A stretch of DNA of 64,000 nt, from assembly GCF_026011735.1 (NCBI RefSeq), contig NZ_BRVN01000001.1, positions 1 to 64,000 on the forward strand, read 5' to 3'. The stretch comes from Dietzia sp. NCCP-2495 (GTDB taxonomy: Bacteria > Actinomycetota > Actinomycetes > Mycobacteriales > Mycobacteriaceae). The translations under genes and the position numbers were made by a program. The notes under the pieces were generated by a model that saw only the letters and a list, made by a program, of their open reading frames with translations, was not told where the DNA came from and did no database searches. Positions 35,669 through 47,400 of the stretch are shown here, in pieces; within the stretch, counting starts at the first letter, position 1, and every line of letters starts with the position of its first letter.

Positions 35669-37180
35669 TCAGCCCGTGGGCGTGTAGGTACCGTCCGGAC
35701 CGTCCGCCGACAGGAAGTCCGGGGTGGCCTCGCAGAACTCCCTGGTGCCGGTGTACGGGTCCGCCAGGTCGATGCGGCGTTCGTGCCCCCGGGTGTCGAC
35801 GACGACGACGTGGTCCCACCCCGCCGCGTGGACGCGATCCCCGAGTTCGGCCAGGAAGCGCCCTCGGGCCCACGCCCGCGTCCGTTCCGGCGGCGTCGTG
35901 ATCGCGGCCTCGACCTCGGCGTCAGTCGTGAGTCTGCGGATGGCGCCCTTGGACGCTAGACGGTTGTAGAGTCCGCGGTCGGGATCGAGGTCGTGGTACT
36001 GGACGTCGATCAGGGCCAGCCGCGCGTGGTCCCAGGACAGGTCGTCGCGGGCGCGGAAGCCCTCGAGCAGACGTAGCTTGGCGGGCCAGTCCAGGCGGTC
36101 GGCGCACGACATCGGGTCCTGCCCGAGCGCGTCGAGGACAGCCCGCCACTCGTCGAGCACCTCGAGCGCCCACGCGGGTCGACCCCGTCCGTCGCCGACC
36201 AGGTCGGCGACCCTGGCCAGGATCTCCCGCTGGATCTCGAGCGCGGTGAGCTCCCGACCATCGCCCAGGCGAACGGTCGCGGTGAGCGAGGGGTCGTGGC
36301 TGATGATGTGCACCGCCTCGACCGGATCCACGGGCAGCAGGTCCGCCAGGTCGACGCCGGCCTCGATCGCGTCCAGCACCAGGCAGGTGGTGCCGATCTT
36401 GAGGTAGGTGGGCAGTTCGGCCATGTTGGCGTCGCCGATGATCACGTGCAGCCGCCGCCAGGTCTCATCGGTGGCGTGGGGCTCGTCGCGGGTGTTGATG
36501 ATCCCGCGGCGCAACGTGGTCTCGAGCCCGGTGAGCACCTCGATGTAGTCGGCACGCTGGGAGATCTGGAACCCCGCGGTCTGTCCCTCCTGGCCGATGC
36601 CGACCCGGCCTGCGCCGGTGTAGACCTGACGGGACAGCAGATGGGCGGCCAGGCTCATGGTGAGCGCGTCGAAGTCCACGTCGCGCCGCACGAGGTAGTT
36701 CTCGTGCGCCCCGTAGGAGGCGCCCTTGCCGTCGACGTTGTTCTTGTAGAGCTTGAGCTCCGCGTTGCCCTCGGTGGCCGAGGACTCGACGCCCGCGCGG
36801 TGCATGATCAGCTCGCCCGCCTTGTCCCAGATCACCGCGTCGCGCGGCGAGTCGACCTCGGGGGCCGAGTACTCGGGGTGGGCGTGGTCCACGTAGAACC
36901 GGGCGCCGTTGGTGAGCACCCGGTTGGTGATGCCGAACTCACTCGGGTCGTACGCGCGGGCGATGCCGAAGTCGAAGCCGCGGGCGTCCCGCAGCGGGGA
37001 CTCCGATCCGTAGTCCCATCGGGCCTCGTCCGCGCCGCCGGTGCCCTCACCAGGGTCGCTGTAGGCCTTGACGACCTGCGTGGAGGTGACCACCGAACTC
37101 AGCAGTGGCTGGCCCACCGCGACGATGCCGAATTCGATCTCGGTGCCGATGATCCGCCCCCGCGGCTCCGCGGCGCTCAC
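35669..37180 (-). CDS. dop: Pup deamidase/depupylase Dop
   Basis: This 503-residue PafA paralog deamidates Pup and removes Pup from substrates. The metal-binding Glu pair is in [26 protein letters not shown], the Dop-type loop, follows, then [39 protein letters not shown] and [34 protein letters not shown] 37180 overlaps the arc stop by four bases, giving tight arc-dop coupling, and 69 bases separate dop from pup. The larger open frame upstream of the GTG runs into arc and is not used. Confidence 0.94.
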   Translation of the reverse strand: MSAAEPRGRIIGTEIEFGIVAVGQPLLSSVVTSTQVVKAYSDPGEGTGGADEARWDYGSESPLRDARGFDFGIARAYDPSEFGITNRVLTNGARFYVDHAHPEYSAPEVDSPRDAVIWDKAGELIMHRAGVESSATEGNAELKLYKNNVDGKGASYGAHENYLVRRDVDFDALTMSLAAHLLSRQVYTGAGRVGIGQEGQTAGFQISQRADYIEVLTGLETTLRRGIINTRDEPHATDETWRRLHVIIGDANMAELPTYLKIGTTCLVLDAIEAGVDLADLLPVDPVEAVHIISHDPSLTATVRLGDGRELTALEIQREILARVADLVGDGRGRPAWALEVLDEWRAVLDALGQDPMSCADRLDWPAKLRLLEGFRARDDLSWDHARLALIDVQYHDLDPDRGLYNRLASKGAIRRLTTDAEVEAAITTPPERTRAWARGRFLAELGDRVHAAGWDHVVVVDTRGHERRIDLADPYTGTREFCEATPDFLSADGPDGTYTPTG

Positions 37181-38880
37181 TCGTCCCCTCCCCTGTCGGG
37201 CACGGTGACCTCGACCACGCGCTCGCCACGGACGCCCGTCAGGCGGGCCCACTCTTGCGGGTTCGAGGTGTTGGGGAGATCCGTGTTCTCGGCGAACTCG
37301 GCATCGACTGCGTCGAGGAAATCGTCCGTCGTCAGGCCCTTGCCGCCGCCGTGGACGATGTCCTTGATCGCGAGCTTCTTGGCCCGGTCGACGATGTTGC
37401 GCAGCATCGCTCCGGAGGTGAGGTCCGCCAGGTACAGCGAGGAGCGGCGCCCGGACGCGAACACCAGGTGGACATAGGTCGTGTCGGCGTCACGGGTGTA
37501 GAGGCGTTCGGCGACCCGGTCGATCAGCGCCCCGACGTGCTCGGTCGGCTCCGCCCCGTTCATGTCGTCCGGATCGAACCGCAGGTCCGCGGTGATGTAC
37601 TTGCCGAGGATGTCCACGGCAGCGTCCCGGTCCGGACGGTCGATCCGGATCTTCAGGTCCAGTCGGCCCGGACGCAGGATGGCTGGGTCGATCATGTCCT
37701 CGCGGTTGGAGGCGCCGATCACGATGACGTTGCGCAGGTCCTCCACGCCGTCGATCTCTGCCAGCAGCTGCGGGACGATCGTGGTCTCCATGTCGGAGGA
37801 CACGCCCGACCCCCGCGTCCGGAAGATCGAATCCATCTCGTCGAAGAACACGATCACCGGGTTGCCCTCGGTCGCCTTTTCCCGCGCGCGCTCGAAGATC
37901 GAGCGGATGTGACGCTCGGTCTCGCCGACGTACTTGTTGAGCAGTTCCGGCCCCTTGATGGACAGGAAGTACGAGTTCGGGTACGTGCCGTTGCTGACGT
38001 CCTCGCCACGCGAGAGGGCGGCGGCCCGTGCCAGTGAATGCGCCACGGCCTTGGCGATGAGCGTCTTGCCACAGCCGGGCGGGCCGTAGAGCAGCACTCC
38101 CTTGGGCGGTGCCAGGTGGAACTCGCGGTACAGGTCGTGGTGGATGAACGGCAGTTCGATGGCGTCCCGGATCTGCTCGATCTGCGGTCCGAGACCGCCG
38201 ATGTCCGAGTAGTCGACGGTCGGGATCTCCTCGAGCAGCAGCTCGTCGACCTCGGCCTTGGGCACCACCTCGAACGCCACGGCGGCCTTCGGGTCCACCA
38301 GGACCGCATCGCCGGAACGCACCGGCGCGGGATGGTCCGCGGTACGGCCGCCGCGCAGGGACTCGGCCAGGTGCACGATGTGCTCCTCGTCGTTGCCCAT
38401 CACCACGCGCGCACGCAGACCGTCGGCCAGGACGTCACGGAAGACCGCGGTGACGCCGGTGGTGGGCAGGACGGAGGAGACCTCGAGGACCGTCAAGGCC
38501 TCGTTGAGGCGCACCGTGGCGCCCACCGTGAGATCCGAGGTATCGAGACCGGGCGCGATCGTCAGGAGCATGCGCCGACCCGAGGTCACCACCTCGACGG
38601 TCTCGGCACTCTCGCCCGCGGCGGCCACGACCACGCCGTAGGTGCTCGGCGGTGTCCCGAGACGTTCGACCTCGCCCTTGAGCATCGCGAGCTCGTCGCG
38701 GGACTCCTTGAGCAGTTCGGCCAGACGCACGTTGCGTGCGCCCAGGGCATCAATCTTGACGGACTTCTCGCGCTCCGCACGGGCACCCTCGTCAGCCGCC
38801 TTCCGCAGCCTCGCCAGTTCCGCCCGGTCGACAGTGACACGATCGTCACCCTGTCCGGCCGGGGAAGGTCCCTCTGTCAC
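37177..38880 (-). CDS. arc: AAA+ ATPase Arc (Mpa homolog) without proteasome-docking tail
   Basis: This 567-residue ring ATPase recognises pupylated proteins. It has an N-terminal coiled coil (about 17-75, binds Pup), tandem OB domains (about 78-210), Walker A GPPGCGKT (266-273), the Walker B VIVFFDEMDSIF and an arginine-finger region. It ends shortly after GERVVEV with TVPDRGGDE. Mycobacterial Mpa is longer and ends in GQYL, which opens the 20S proteasome gate; that tail is absent here. Arc without the tail is known from Corynebacterium, where pupylated ferritin is disassembled rather than degraded. The start is GTG 38880. Confidence 0.94.
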   Translation of the reverse strand: MTEGPSPAGQGDDRVTVDRAELARLRKAADEGARAEREKSVKIDALGARNVRLAELLKESRDELAMLKGEVERLGTPPSTYGVVVAAAGESAETVEVVTSGRRMLLTIAPGLDTSDLTVGATVRLNEALTVLEVSSVLPTTGVTAVFRDVLADGLRARVVMGNDEEHIVHLAESLRGGRTADHPAPVRSGDAVLVDPKAAVAFEVVPKAEVDELLLEEIPTVDYSDIGGLGPQIEQIRDAIELPFIHHDLYREFHLAPPKGVLLYGPPGCGKTLIAKAVAHSLARAAALSRGEDVSNGTYPNSYFLSIKGPELLNKYVGETERHIRSIFERAREKATEGNPVIVFFDEMDSIFRTRGSGVSSDMETTIVPQLLAEIDGVEDLRNVIVIGASNREDMIDPAILRPGRLDLKIRIDRPDRDAAVDILGKYITADLRFDPDDMNGAEPTEHVGALIDRVAERLYTRDADTTYVHLVFASGRRSSLYLADLTSGAMLRNIVDRAKKLAIKDIVHGGGKGLTTDDFLDAVDAEFAENTDLPNTSNPQEWARLTGVRGERVVEVTVPDRGGDE

Positions 38881-38974
38881 GCGATCACCCGCTCTCCCTC
38901 GTCGCCGACGAATCTCCTCGTCGTCGTTCCCTCCACCCTATCGCCGGGGCGAGGTGGGGGCGTCGGCGCGGTGA

Positions 38975-38993
38975 GGTGGGGTCTCATCCCACC
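38975..38993. terminator. Weak hairpin between trmI and arc
   Basis: GGTGGG-GTCTCAT-CCCACC forms a six-base stem in the 142-base gap between trmI and arc, both on the minus strand. It may end the trmI message; no T-tract is present. Confidence 0.35.
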
Positions 38994-39022
38994 GGACGGG
39001 CGCGCGGCGGGATGGTCCCGGG

Positions 39023-40925
<1,903 letters not shown>

Positions 40926-40941
40926 GAGTGCAGGAGTGGGA

Positions 40942-41709
40942 ATGACGGAGGCCTATTACGAGCCGCTCGGTACAGAGGACGACTGGGAGCTGTTCCGGGC
41001 GACGCCCCACACGGTGAGCGCATGGGGACCGGACCTCCAGCACGGGGCTCCGCCCTCGGCCATCCTCACCCGGGCGATGGAGCGGGTCGAGGGTGCCGAG
41101 GACACGCGGATCTCCCGGGTCGCGGTGGACCTCCTCGGTGCGGTCCCGCTGGGCGAACTGCGGACGCGTGCCCGGGTCACGCGCCCGGGGAAACGGATCG
41201 AGCTCGTCGAGGCCGAGCTCGAGGCCGGTGGCCGCGTGGTCGCCCGCGCCAGTGCATGGCGCATGCGGGCCAGCGACACGACAGAGGTGGAGCAGACAGT
41301 CGAACCTGTCCGGCAGCTTCCCACCAGTGATCGGGACAGTTCGTTCTTCAGCCGGTGGACCAGCGGCTACATCGATTCCCTGCAGATCCGCGGCGCAGAG
41401 GACGGCACGGTCTGGGCTCGGCCCAGTTTGCCTCTGGTCGCCGGTGAGCCCGTGACCCCGATCGTTCAGCTCATGTGTGTCGCGGATATCGCCAACGGTG
41501 TCGGGGCGGTGCTGGAACCGACCGACTGGCGGTTCCTCAACACCGATCTGATCACGCACGTCCACCGTCTCCCCCGAGGTGAGTGGATCGGAGTCCGGGC
41601 CGACGCCTCGATCGGGCCCGACGGAGTGGGTACCACTCAGGGCACCCTGTTCGACGAGAACGGTGCGATCGGACACACCCTCCAGGCGTTGCTCATCGAA
41701 TCGGTCTAG
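40942..41709 (+). CDS. Acyl-CoA thioesterase (double-hotdog type)
   Basis: This 255-residue protein has two hotdog-like halves in one chain, as in the TesB-like / thioesterase-family proteins near hisG in actinobacteria: WGPDLQHGAPPSAILTRAMERV with the Leu-Gln-His-Gly-x-Pro motif in the first half, PIVQLMCVADIANGVGAVLEP and WRFLNTDLITHVHRLPRGEWIGVRADASIGPDGVGTTQGTLFDENGAIG in the second. It likely hydrolyses fatty acyl-CoA. ATG 40942 has GGAG five bases upstream, 16 bases after the RecB-like gene, so the two are co-transcribed. Confidence 0.8.
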   Translation: MTEAYYEPLGTEDDWELFRATPHTVSAWGPDLQHGAPPSAILTRAMERVEGAEDTRISRVAVDLLGAVPLGELRTRARVTRPGKRIELVEAELEAGGRVVARASAWRMRASDTTEVEQTVEPVRQLPTSDRDSSFFSRWTSGYIDSLQIRGAEDGTVWARPSLPLVAGEPVTPIVQLMCVADIANGVGAVLEPTDWRFLNTDLITHVHRLPRGEWIGVRADASIGPDGVGTTQGTLFDENGAIGHTLQALLIESV

Positions 41710-41776
41710 TCACCGGACAGGCAACGGGACCCGGAGGCCATCGGCCGCCGGGTCCGCGACTTTTCCGACGGGCTGA

Positions 41777-42628
41777 TCAGCCCATCCGGCACGAGCGGAT
41801 GTCGGTCGCGATGATCGACTTGGCGCCGGCGGCGGCGAGTCGGTCCATGATCGAGTTGACCTGCTTGCGCGGCACCATCGACCGCACGGCGATCCACGCG
41901 GGATCAGCCATCGGCGACACCGTCGGTGACTCGAGGCCGGGCGTGATCGCCGAGACGTCCTCGAGCAATTCCCTGGGGCAGTTGTAGTCGAGCATCATGT
42001 ACTGCTGGGCGAAGACCACGCCCTGCAGTCGGTTGCGCATCTGCGTCATCCCAGACGTGGCGTCGGCGCCGGCACGCGCGATGAGCACTCCCGACGAATC
42101 GCAGAGAACGTCCCCGAACGCCTCGAGTCCGTGGAGCTTGAGAGTGCGACCCGAGCCCACCACGTCGGCGATGCAGTCCGACACACCGAGCTGGATCGAG
42201 ATCTCCACCGCGCCGTCGAGACGGATGACGTCGGCCTCCACGCCGCGGTCGGCGAGATCCTTGCGAACGATGTTCGGGTACGACGTGGCGATCCGGGCAC
42301 CCGCCAGGCGATCCGTGCTCCACCCCTCACCAGCGGGGCCGGCGTAGCGGAAGGTGGACCGGCCGAAACCCAGGTCCAGGAGCTCATCGACCTCGGCCAG
42401 GGAATCGGCACTGAGATCTCGCCCGGTGATCCCCAGATCGAGGCGGCCCGAACCGACGTAGACGGCGATGTCCTTCGGACGGAGGAAGTAGAACTCGACA
42501 TCGTTCTCGCGATCGATGAGCGAGAGGTCTTTACTCCCCTCGTGGCGCCGGCGGTACCCGGCCTCTGCGAGCATCTCGGAAGCGGACTCGGACAGGGCGC
42601 CCTTGTTGGGCACTGCGACGCGCAGCAT
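41777..42628 (-). CDS. hisG: ATP phosphoribosyltransferase (long form)
   Basis: This 283-residue enzyme of the first step of histidine synthesis joins ATP and PRPP. The catalytic part has [19 protein letters not shown] and [17 protein letters not shown]; the PRPP site is in [20 protein letters not shown]. The C-terminal 80 residues ([29 protein letters not shown] and following) form the histidine-binding regulatory domain, so the enzyme is the self-sufficient HisG_L type, inhibited by histidine. ATG 42628 has GGAG upstream. The frame stays open to GTG 42679, which overlaps the hisE stop. Confidence 0.95.
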   Translation of the reverse strand: MLRVAVPNKGALSESASEMLAEAGYRRRHEGSKDLSLIDRENDVEFYFLRPKDIAVYVGSGRLDLGITGRDLSADSLAEVDELLDLGFGRSTFRYAGPAGEGWSTDRLAGARIATSYPNIVRKDLADRGVEADVIRLDGAVEISIQLGVSDCIADVVGSGRTLKLHGLEAFGDVLCDSSGVLIARAGADATSGMTQMRNRLQGVVFAQQYMMLDYNCPRELLEDVSAITPGLESPTVSPMADPAWIAVRSMVPRKQVNSIMDRLAAAGAKSIIATDIRSCRMG

Positions 42629-42675
42629 GGTGACTCCAGACGAGTGGGTGTGTGAGGGTGTGGCGCGGTGTCGGC

Positions 42676-42939
42676 TCACAGATGTCGGTAGATGTCCTCG
42701 AGACCCAGCCCCCGCTTGAGCATCATGACCTGGGTCCAGTACAGGAGCTGCGAGATCTCCTCGGCCAACTCTGCGTCTGACTGGTACTCGGCGGCGATCC
42801 AGACCTCGCCGGCCTCCTCGATGACCTTCTTGCCCAGATGATGGACGCCCTTGTCGTACGCGGTCACGGTCCCGGAGCCCTCAGGGCGCGCGGAGATCCG
42901 CTCGGACAGTTCGGCGAACAGCGAGTCGAAGGTCTTCAC
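42676..42939 (-). CDS. hisE: Phosphoribosyl-ATP pyrophosphatase
   Basis: This 87-residue MazG-like all-helical enzyme hydrolyses phosphoribosyl-ATP, the second step of histidine synthesis. The metal-binding pattern is complete: [52 protein letters not shown] 42939 overlaps the stop of the upstream HAD phosphatase gene by four bases and hisG follows, giving the actinobacterial hisE-hisG order. Confidence 0.95.
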   Translation of the reverse strand: MKTFDSLFAELSERISARPEGSGTVTAYDKGVHHLGKKVIEEAGEVWIAAEYQSDAELAEEISQLLYWTQVMMLKRGLGLEDIYRHL

Positions 42940-43652
42940 GCGCCCGATTGTCCCACAGCCACGCCGACGGGTGTCCCCGAGGTGAGTGTGTGCAGTGCCG
43001 ACAGGCCCACGCCCTCCAGGGTCGGATGCGTGTGCGCACCCGGGACATCGGGCTGTCCCTCGGTCGACGGGACATAGAGCACACGGCATCCGGCTGTGAC
43101 GGCCGCGGTCGCGCCCGTCACGGAGTCCTCCACCGCGACCGTCGATGCGGGGCTGACTCCGAGTCGCTCGCAGGCCAGGAGGTACGGGTCCGGTGCGGGT
43201 TTGCCGTTCGGGACCATGCACCCGGTCACCACCACGTCGAAGCGTGTCCGGTCGATGAACTCCAGCGGAACCCGCGCGACGTCCGCGGTGGTGTTGGTGA
43301 CCAGGGCGACCGTCGTCCCGGTCTCCGCGATCTCGGTGAGGAGTTCCTCGGCTCCCGGGCGCCAGCGCATGTCGGTGCGCATCAGTTCGGTGACGCGGGT
43401 GTTGAGGCGGTGCGCCAACCGATCGAACTCAGCGCCCTCGATCGTGCGGCCGGTGTACTCACCGAGGATTTCGAAGAAACCCTGGAGGGAGTTGCCCAGG
43501 GTCCGTTCGCGGGTGGCGTCGTCCAGCGGACGGCCCATGTATTCGGCGAGCTCGAACACCGCGATGTCCCACAGGCGTTCGGTGTCGACGAGGGTGCCGT
43601 CCATATCGAGGCAGAGGGCGGCCGGGGGCAGATCAGAGGCGTTGCTGGTCAC
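42936..43652 (-). CDS. HAD-superfamily hydrolase (beta-phosphoglucomutase-like)
   Basis: This 238-residue cytoplasmic phosphatase has all four HAD motifs: [12 protein letters not shown] (nucleophile Asp), LVTNTT (Thr/Ser), [10 protein letters not shown] (Lys), [13 protein letters not shown] (acidic pair), with a helical C1 cap between motifs I and II. It resembles the family member adjacent to hisE in other Mycobacteriales. It is translationally coupled to hisE, so it could supply histidinol-phosphate phosphatase activity, but its motif set fits phosphosugar substrates better; the substrate is open. Confidence 0.85.
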   Translation of the reverse strand: MTSNASDLPPAALCLDMDGTLVDTERLWDIAVFELAEYMGRPLDDATRERTLGNSLQGFFEILGEYTGRTIEGAEFDRLAHRLNTRVTELMRTDMRWRPGAEELLTEIAETGTTVALVTNTTADVARVPLEFIDRTRFDVVVTGCMVPNGKPAPDPYLLACERLGVSPASTVAVEDSVTGATAAVTAGCRVLYVPSTEGQPDVPGAHTHPTLEGVGLSALHTLTSGTPVGVAVGQSGA

Positions 43653-43725
43653 GGCCTACTGTCTACCGGACTGGCCGCTGGCTGGCAGATCCGGCGGACG
43701 GCCGGGGGCAGGCGAACCGCGCCGT

Positions 43726-44250
43726 TCAGCACTCCTGTGGGGCGACGATGAAGTGCTCGGTGTGCGTGGTGGAGCCGAAGGGCACCACTGATCCCGGCGC
43801 GAAGGTCGGGAAGAGCGACTTGCTCGCGGACACCGTCACGGCGATGTGACCACGCCCGGTGATGGTCCCCTGGGTGCCGACCTCGGGTCCGGTCGACTGA
43901 ACGGTCTGCGACCCACGCTGGCCGGTGTCGATGTTGTGCCACGAGATGGTCGCCGAGTTGAACGGGAACATCGTGGCCGAGAAATCGAAAGAGCCGACCG
44001 GGTGGTCCAGATCCCTCGCACCCGCCGCCACTGCCTGGTGGAAACGGCCGTCCTCGCCGAGCTTGCAGCTCGGGAACACGCTGTACCGGATCGTGTGCTC
44101 GCCGCCCAGCGGGTACGGGAGCCGGACATCCCACGCGGGAGTGTCGTGCCACACCTGGGCGGACGCGGCCGGGGCGTTCGCCACGGCCACTCCCCCGGCG
44201 AGCATGGCAGCTGCGCACACCATGGCAGCGGGTCGACGGATGGCACTCAT
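43726..44250 (-). CDS. Secreted protein of unknown function
   Basis: This 174-residue protein has a clear Sec signal peptide (MSAIRRPAAMVCAAAMLAGGVAVANA, likely cut after the Ala of APAASA near residue 31). The mature part is beta-rich and polar with two Cys, near residue 62 (PSCKL) and the last residue (QEC), probably a disulphide. GAGGAG stands before ATG 44250. I do not recognise a family. It resembles the small secreted proteins often seen in mycolic-acid bacteria. Confidence 0.75.
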   Translation of the reverse strand: MSAIRRPAAMVCAAAMLAGGVAVANAPAASAQVWHDTPAWDVRLPYPLGGEHTIRYSVFPSCKLGEDGRFHQAVAAGARDLDHPVGSFDFSATMFPFNSATISWHNIDTGQRGSQTVQSTGPEVGTQGTITGRGHIAVTVSASKSLFPTFAPGSVVPFGSTTHTEHFIVAPQEC

Positions 44251-44347
44251 GGCGGACTCCTCAGCTCGGACTACGGCTGTACCAGGTCTATCGCTGCGGA
44301 AGACCGAGTAGTTAGCCGTTCCGGGCGACGCGGGTCAACGAACGGGA

Positions 44348-44372
44348 CCCGGGTGCAAGATCTGCACCCGGG
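44348..44372. terminator. Terminator after metH
   Basis: CCCGGGTGCA (44348-44357) pairs with TGCACCCGGG (44363-44372) over a five-base loop, 68 bases beyond the metH stop and about 100 bases before the secreted-protein gene. No T-run follows. Confidence 0.65.
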
Positions 44373-44440
44373 CCCCGCTCGTCATGATCGCTCCCGACCG
44401 CCGTCCCGGGTATCGCCGACCCGACGCAGTCGCGAGCGGA

Positions 44441-47400
44441 TCAGGTGTTGAAGTACTTCGCCTCCGGGTGGTACAGCACGAACGCGTCGGTCGACTGCTC
44501 CGGGTGGAGCTGGAGTTCGTCGGACAGCTCCACGCCGATACGCTCCGGCTCCAGGAGGTCGATGACGACCTTCCGTGACTCCAGGTCCGGGCACGCGCCG
44601 TAGCCGAAGCTGTACCGGGCGCCGCGGTACTTCAGGTTGAAGTACTCCTCGATCGCGTCGGGGTCCTCGGTGGAGACCGCGCCGTCCGGTAGCTGCAGCT
44701 CGTCACGGACCCGGCGGTGCCAGAACTCGGCCAGAGCCTCGGTCAGCTGTACTGACAGGCCGTGCACCTCGAGGTAGTCACGGTAGTTGTCAGCGGCGAA
44801 CAGTTCGTTGGCGAAGTCGGCGATGGGCGTGCCCATCGTGACGAGCTGGAACGGCAGGACGTCGACGACGCCCTCCTCGATGCACCGCTCGCGGGAGGCC
44901 AGGAAGTCCGGGATGGACAGGAAGCGCGGCCGCTGCTGCCGCGGGAAGGCGACCTTGTGGAGCACCTCGGCGTCGGGACGCGGCTCGGCGAGGATCCAGA
45001 CCTCGTCACCGACCGAGTACGCCGGGAAGTACCCGTACACGACCGCGGCGTGCGACAGGATTCCCTTCGTCGTCAGCTTGCTGATCCACTCGCGCAGCCG
45101 CGGACGGCCTTCGGTGGCCACCAGGTCGTCGTAGTCCGGTCCGTCCCCGCCGCGGGTGCCGCGCAGCCCCCACTGACCGAAGAACAGGGCACGCTCGTCG
45201 AGGTGGCCGGCGTAGTCGGCCACCTGGATACCCTTGGCGATGCGGGTGCCCCAGAACGGCGGGGTGGCGATCGGCTGGTCCGCCGCGACATCGGAACGCT
45301 CGGGGACCACGATCGGCTCGGCCTCGGCGGCACGCTTGGCGGCGATCCGCTCGGAGCGTGCGCGACGCTCGCGGCGCTCGGCAGCCTTGGCCGCGGCCTC
45401 CGACGATTCCGAGATCGGCACGCCGGTGCGCTTGGCGGTCATGACCTCGTCCATCAGGCGCAGGCCCTCGAACGCGTCACGGGCGTAGAAGACGTCGCCC
45501 TCGTACATGTCGGCCAGGTCGACCTCGACATACGCGCGGGTGAGCGCGGCACCACCGAGGAGGACGGGGAACTCTCCCGCGATGCCCTCGGAATTGAGTT
45601 CGGCGAGGTTGTCTCTCATGACCACGGTGGACTTGACCAGCAGTCCGGACATGCCGATCACGTCGGCCTTGTGCTCGCGGGCCGCGGAGATAATGTCGGC
45701 GATCGGCTGCTTGATACCGATGTTGACCACGTCGTAGCCGTTGTTGGACAGGATGATGTCCACGAGGTTCTTGCCGATGTCGTGCACGTCGCCCTTGACC
45801 GTCGCCAGGACGATGCGGCCCTTGCCGTCGTCATCACTGGCCTCCATGTGGGGCTCGAGGTGCGCGACGGCGGCCTTCATCGTCTCCGCCGACTGCAGGA
45901 CGAACGGAAGCTGCATCTGGCCCGACCCGAACAGCTCACCGACGGTCTTCATCCCGTCCAGGAGATGCTCGTTGATGATCTCCAACGGCGGGATCTGCTC
46001 CATCGCCGCGTCGAGGTCATCCTCGAGGCCCTTGCGCTCGCCGTCGACGATGCGGGCGGCGAGGCGCTCCATGAGGGGCATTCCGGCGAGCTCCGCCGCA
46101 CGCGCGTCCTTGGCACTGGCGGCCGAGACGCCCTCGAACAGCTCCATGAACACCTGGAGGGGGTCGTAGCCCTCACGACGGCGGTCGTAGACCAGGTCGA
46201 GTGCCACCTCACGCTGCCGCTCGTCGATCTTGCTCATCGGCAGGATCTTGGAGCTGTGCGCGATCGCGGTGTCCAGCCCGGCCTGGATGCACTCGTGGAG
46301 GAACACCGAGTTGAGCACCTGGCGGGCAGCCGGGTTGAGGCCGAAGGAGATATTGGACAGACCCAGCGTGGTGTGGATGTCCGGGTACTTCTCGGTCAGG
46401 CGGCGGATGGCCTCGATGGTCTCGATGCCGTCGCGTCGCACCTCCTCCTGACCGGTCGAGATCGGGAAGGTGAGGCAGTCGATGATGATGTCGTTCTCCG
46501 CCACGCCCCAGTTCTCGGTGAGGTCGGCGATGAGCCGCTCGGCGATCTCGACCTTGCGGTCGGCGGTACGGGCCTGGCCTTCCTCGTCGATCGTCAGACC
46601 GACCACCGCGGGTCCGTGCTCGGCGACCATCCGCATGATCCGCTGGAAGCGGGAATCCGGTCCGGCCCCGTCCTCGTAGTTCACCGAGTTGACCGCGCAG
46701 CGTCCACCCAGGTGCTCGAGACCTGCCTTGATGACGTCCGGCTCGGTGGAGTCAAGCATGATCGGCAGCGTGGAGGCCGTGGCGAACCGGCCCGCCAGCT
46801 CCGCCATGTCCAGGGCACCGTCACGCCCCACGTAGTCGACGCACAGGTCGACCATCTGGGCACCGTCGCGCATCTGTTCCTTGGCGATGTCCATGCACGT
46901 CTCCCAGTCAGAAGCCAGCATGGCCTCCCGGAAGCGCTTGGAACCGTTGGAGTTGGTGCGTTCGCCGATCATGATGATGCCGGCGTCGGCGCGCATCGGC
47001 GTGGCGGTGTAGAGCGACGAGACGGCGTTGATCGGTTCGACCGTGCGCTCCGCCTTGGTCCGTCCGAGGACCTCCGCGCGGAGCTTGGTGATGTGCTCGG
47101 GCGTGGTGCCACAGCAGCCGCCCACCATCGACAGTCCGAACTCGGAGACGAAATCCGAGACCTGCGGCGCGAACTCGTCCGCCCCGAGCGGGTAGACCGC
47201 GCCGTGCTTGCCGAGCTCGGGAAGACCGGCGTTGGGCATCACCGACACCGGGATGCTGGCGTGCTGGGACAGGTAGCGCAGGTGCTCGACCATCTCGGAC
47301 GGACCGGTCGCGCAGTTGAGGCCGATCATGTCGATGCCGAGCGGCTCGAGGGCGGTCACCGCGGCACCGATGTCCGAACCCAGGAGCATGGTGCCGGTGG

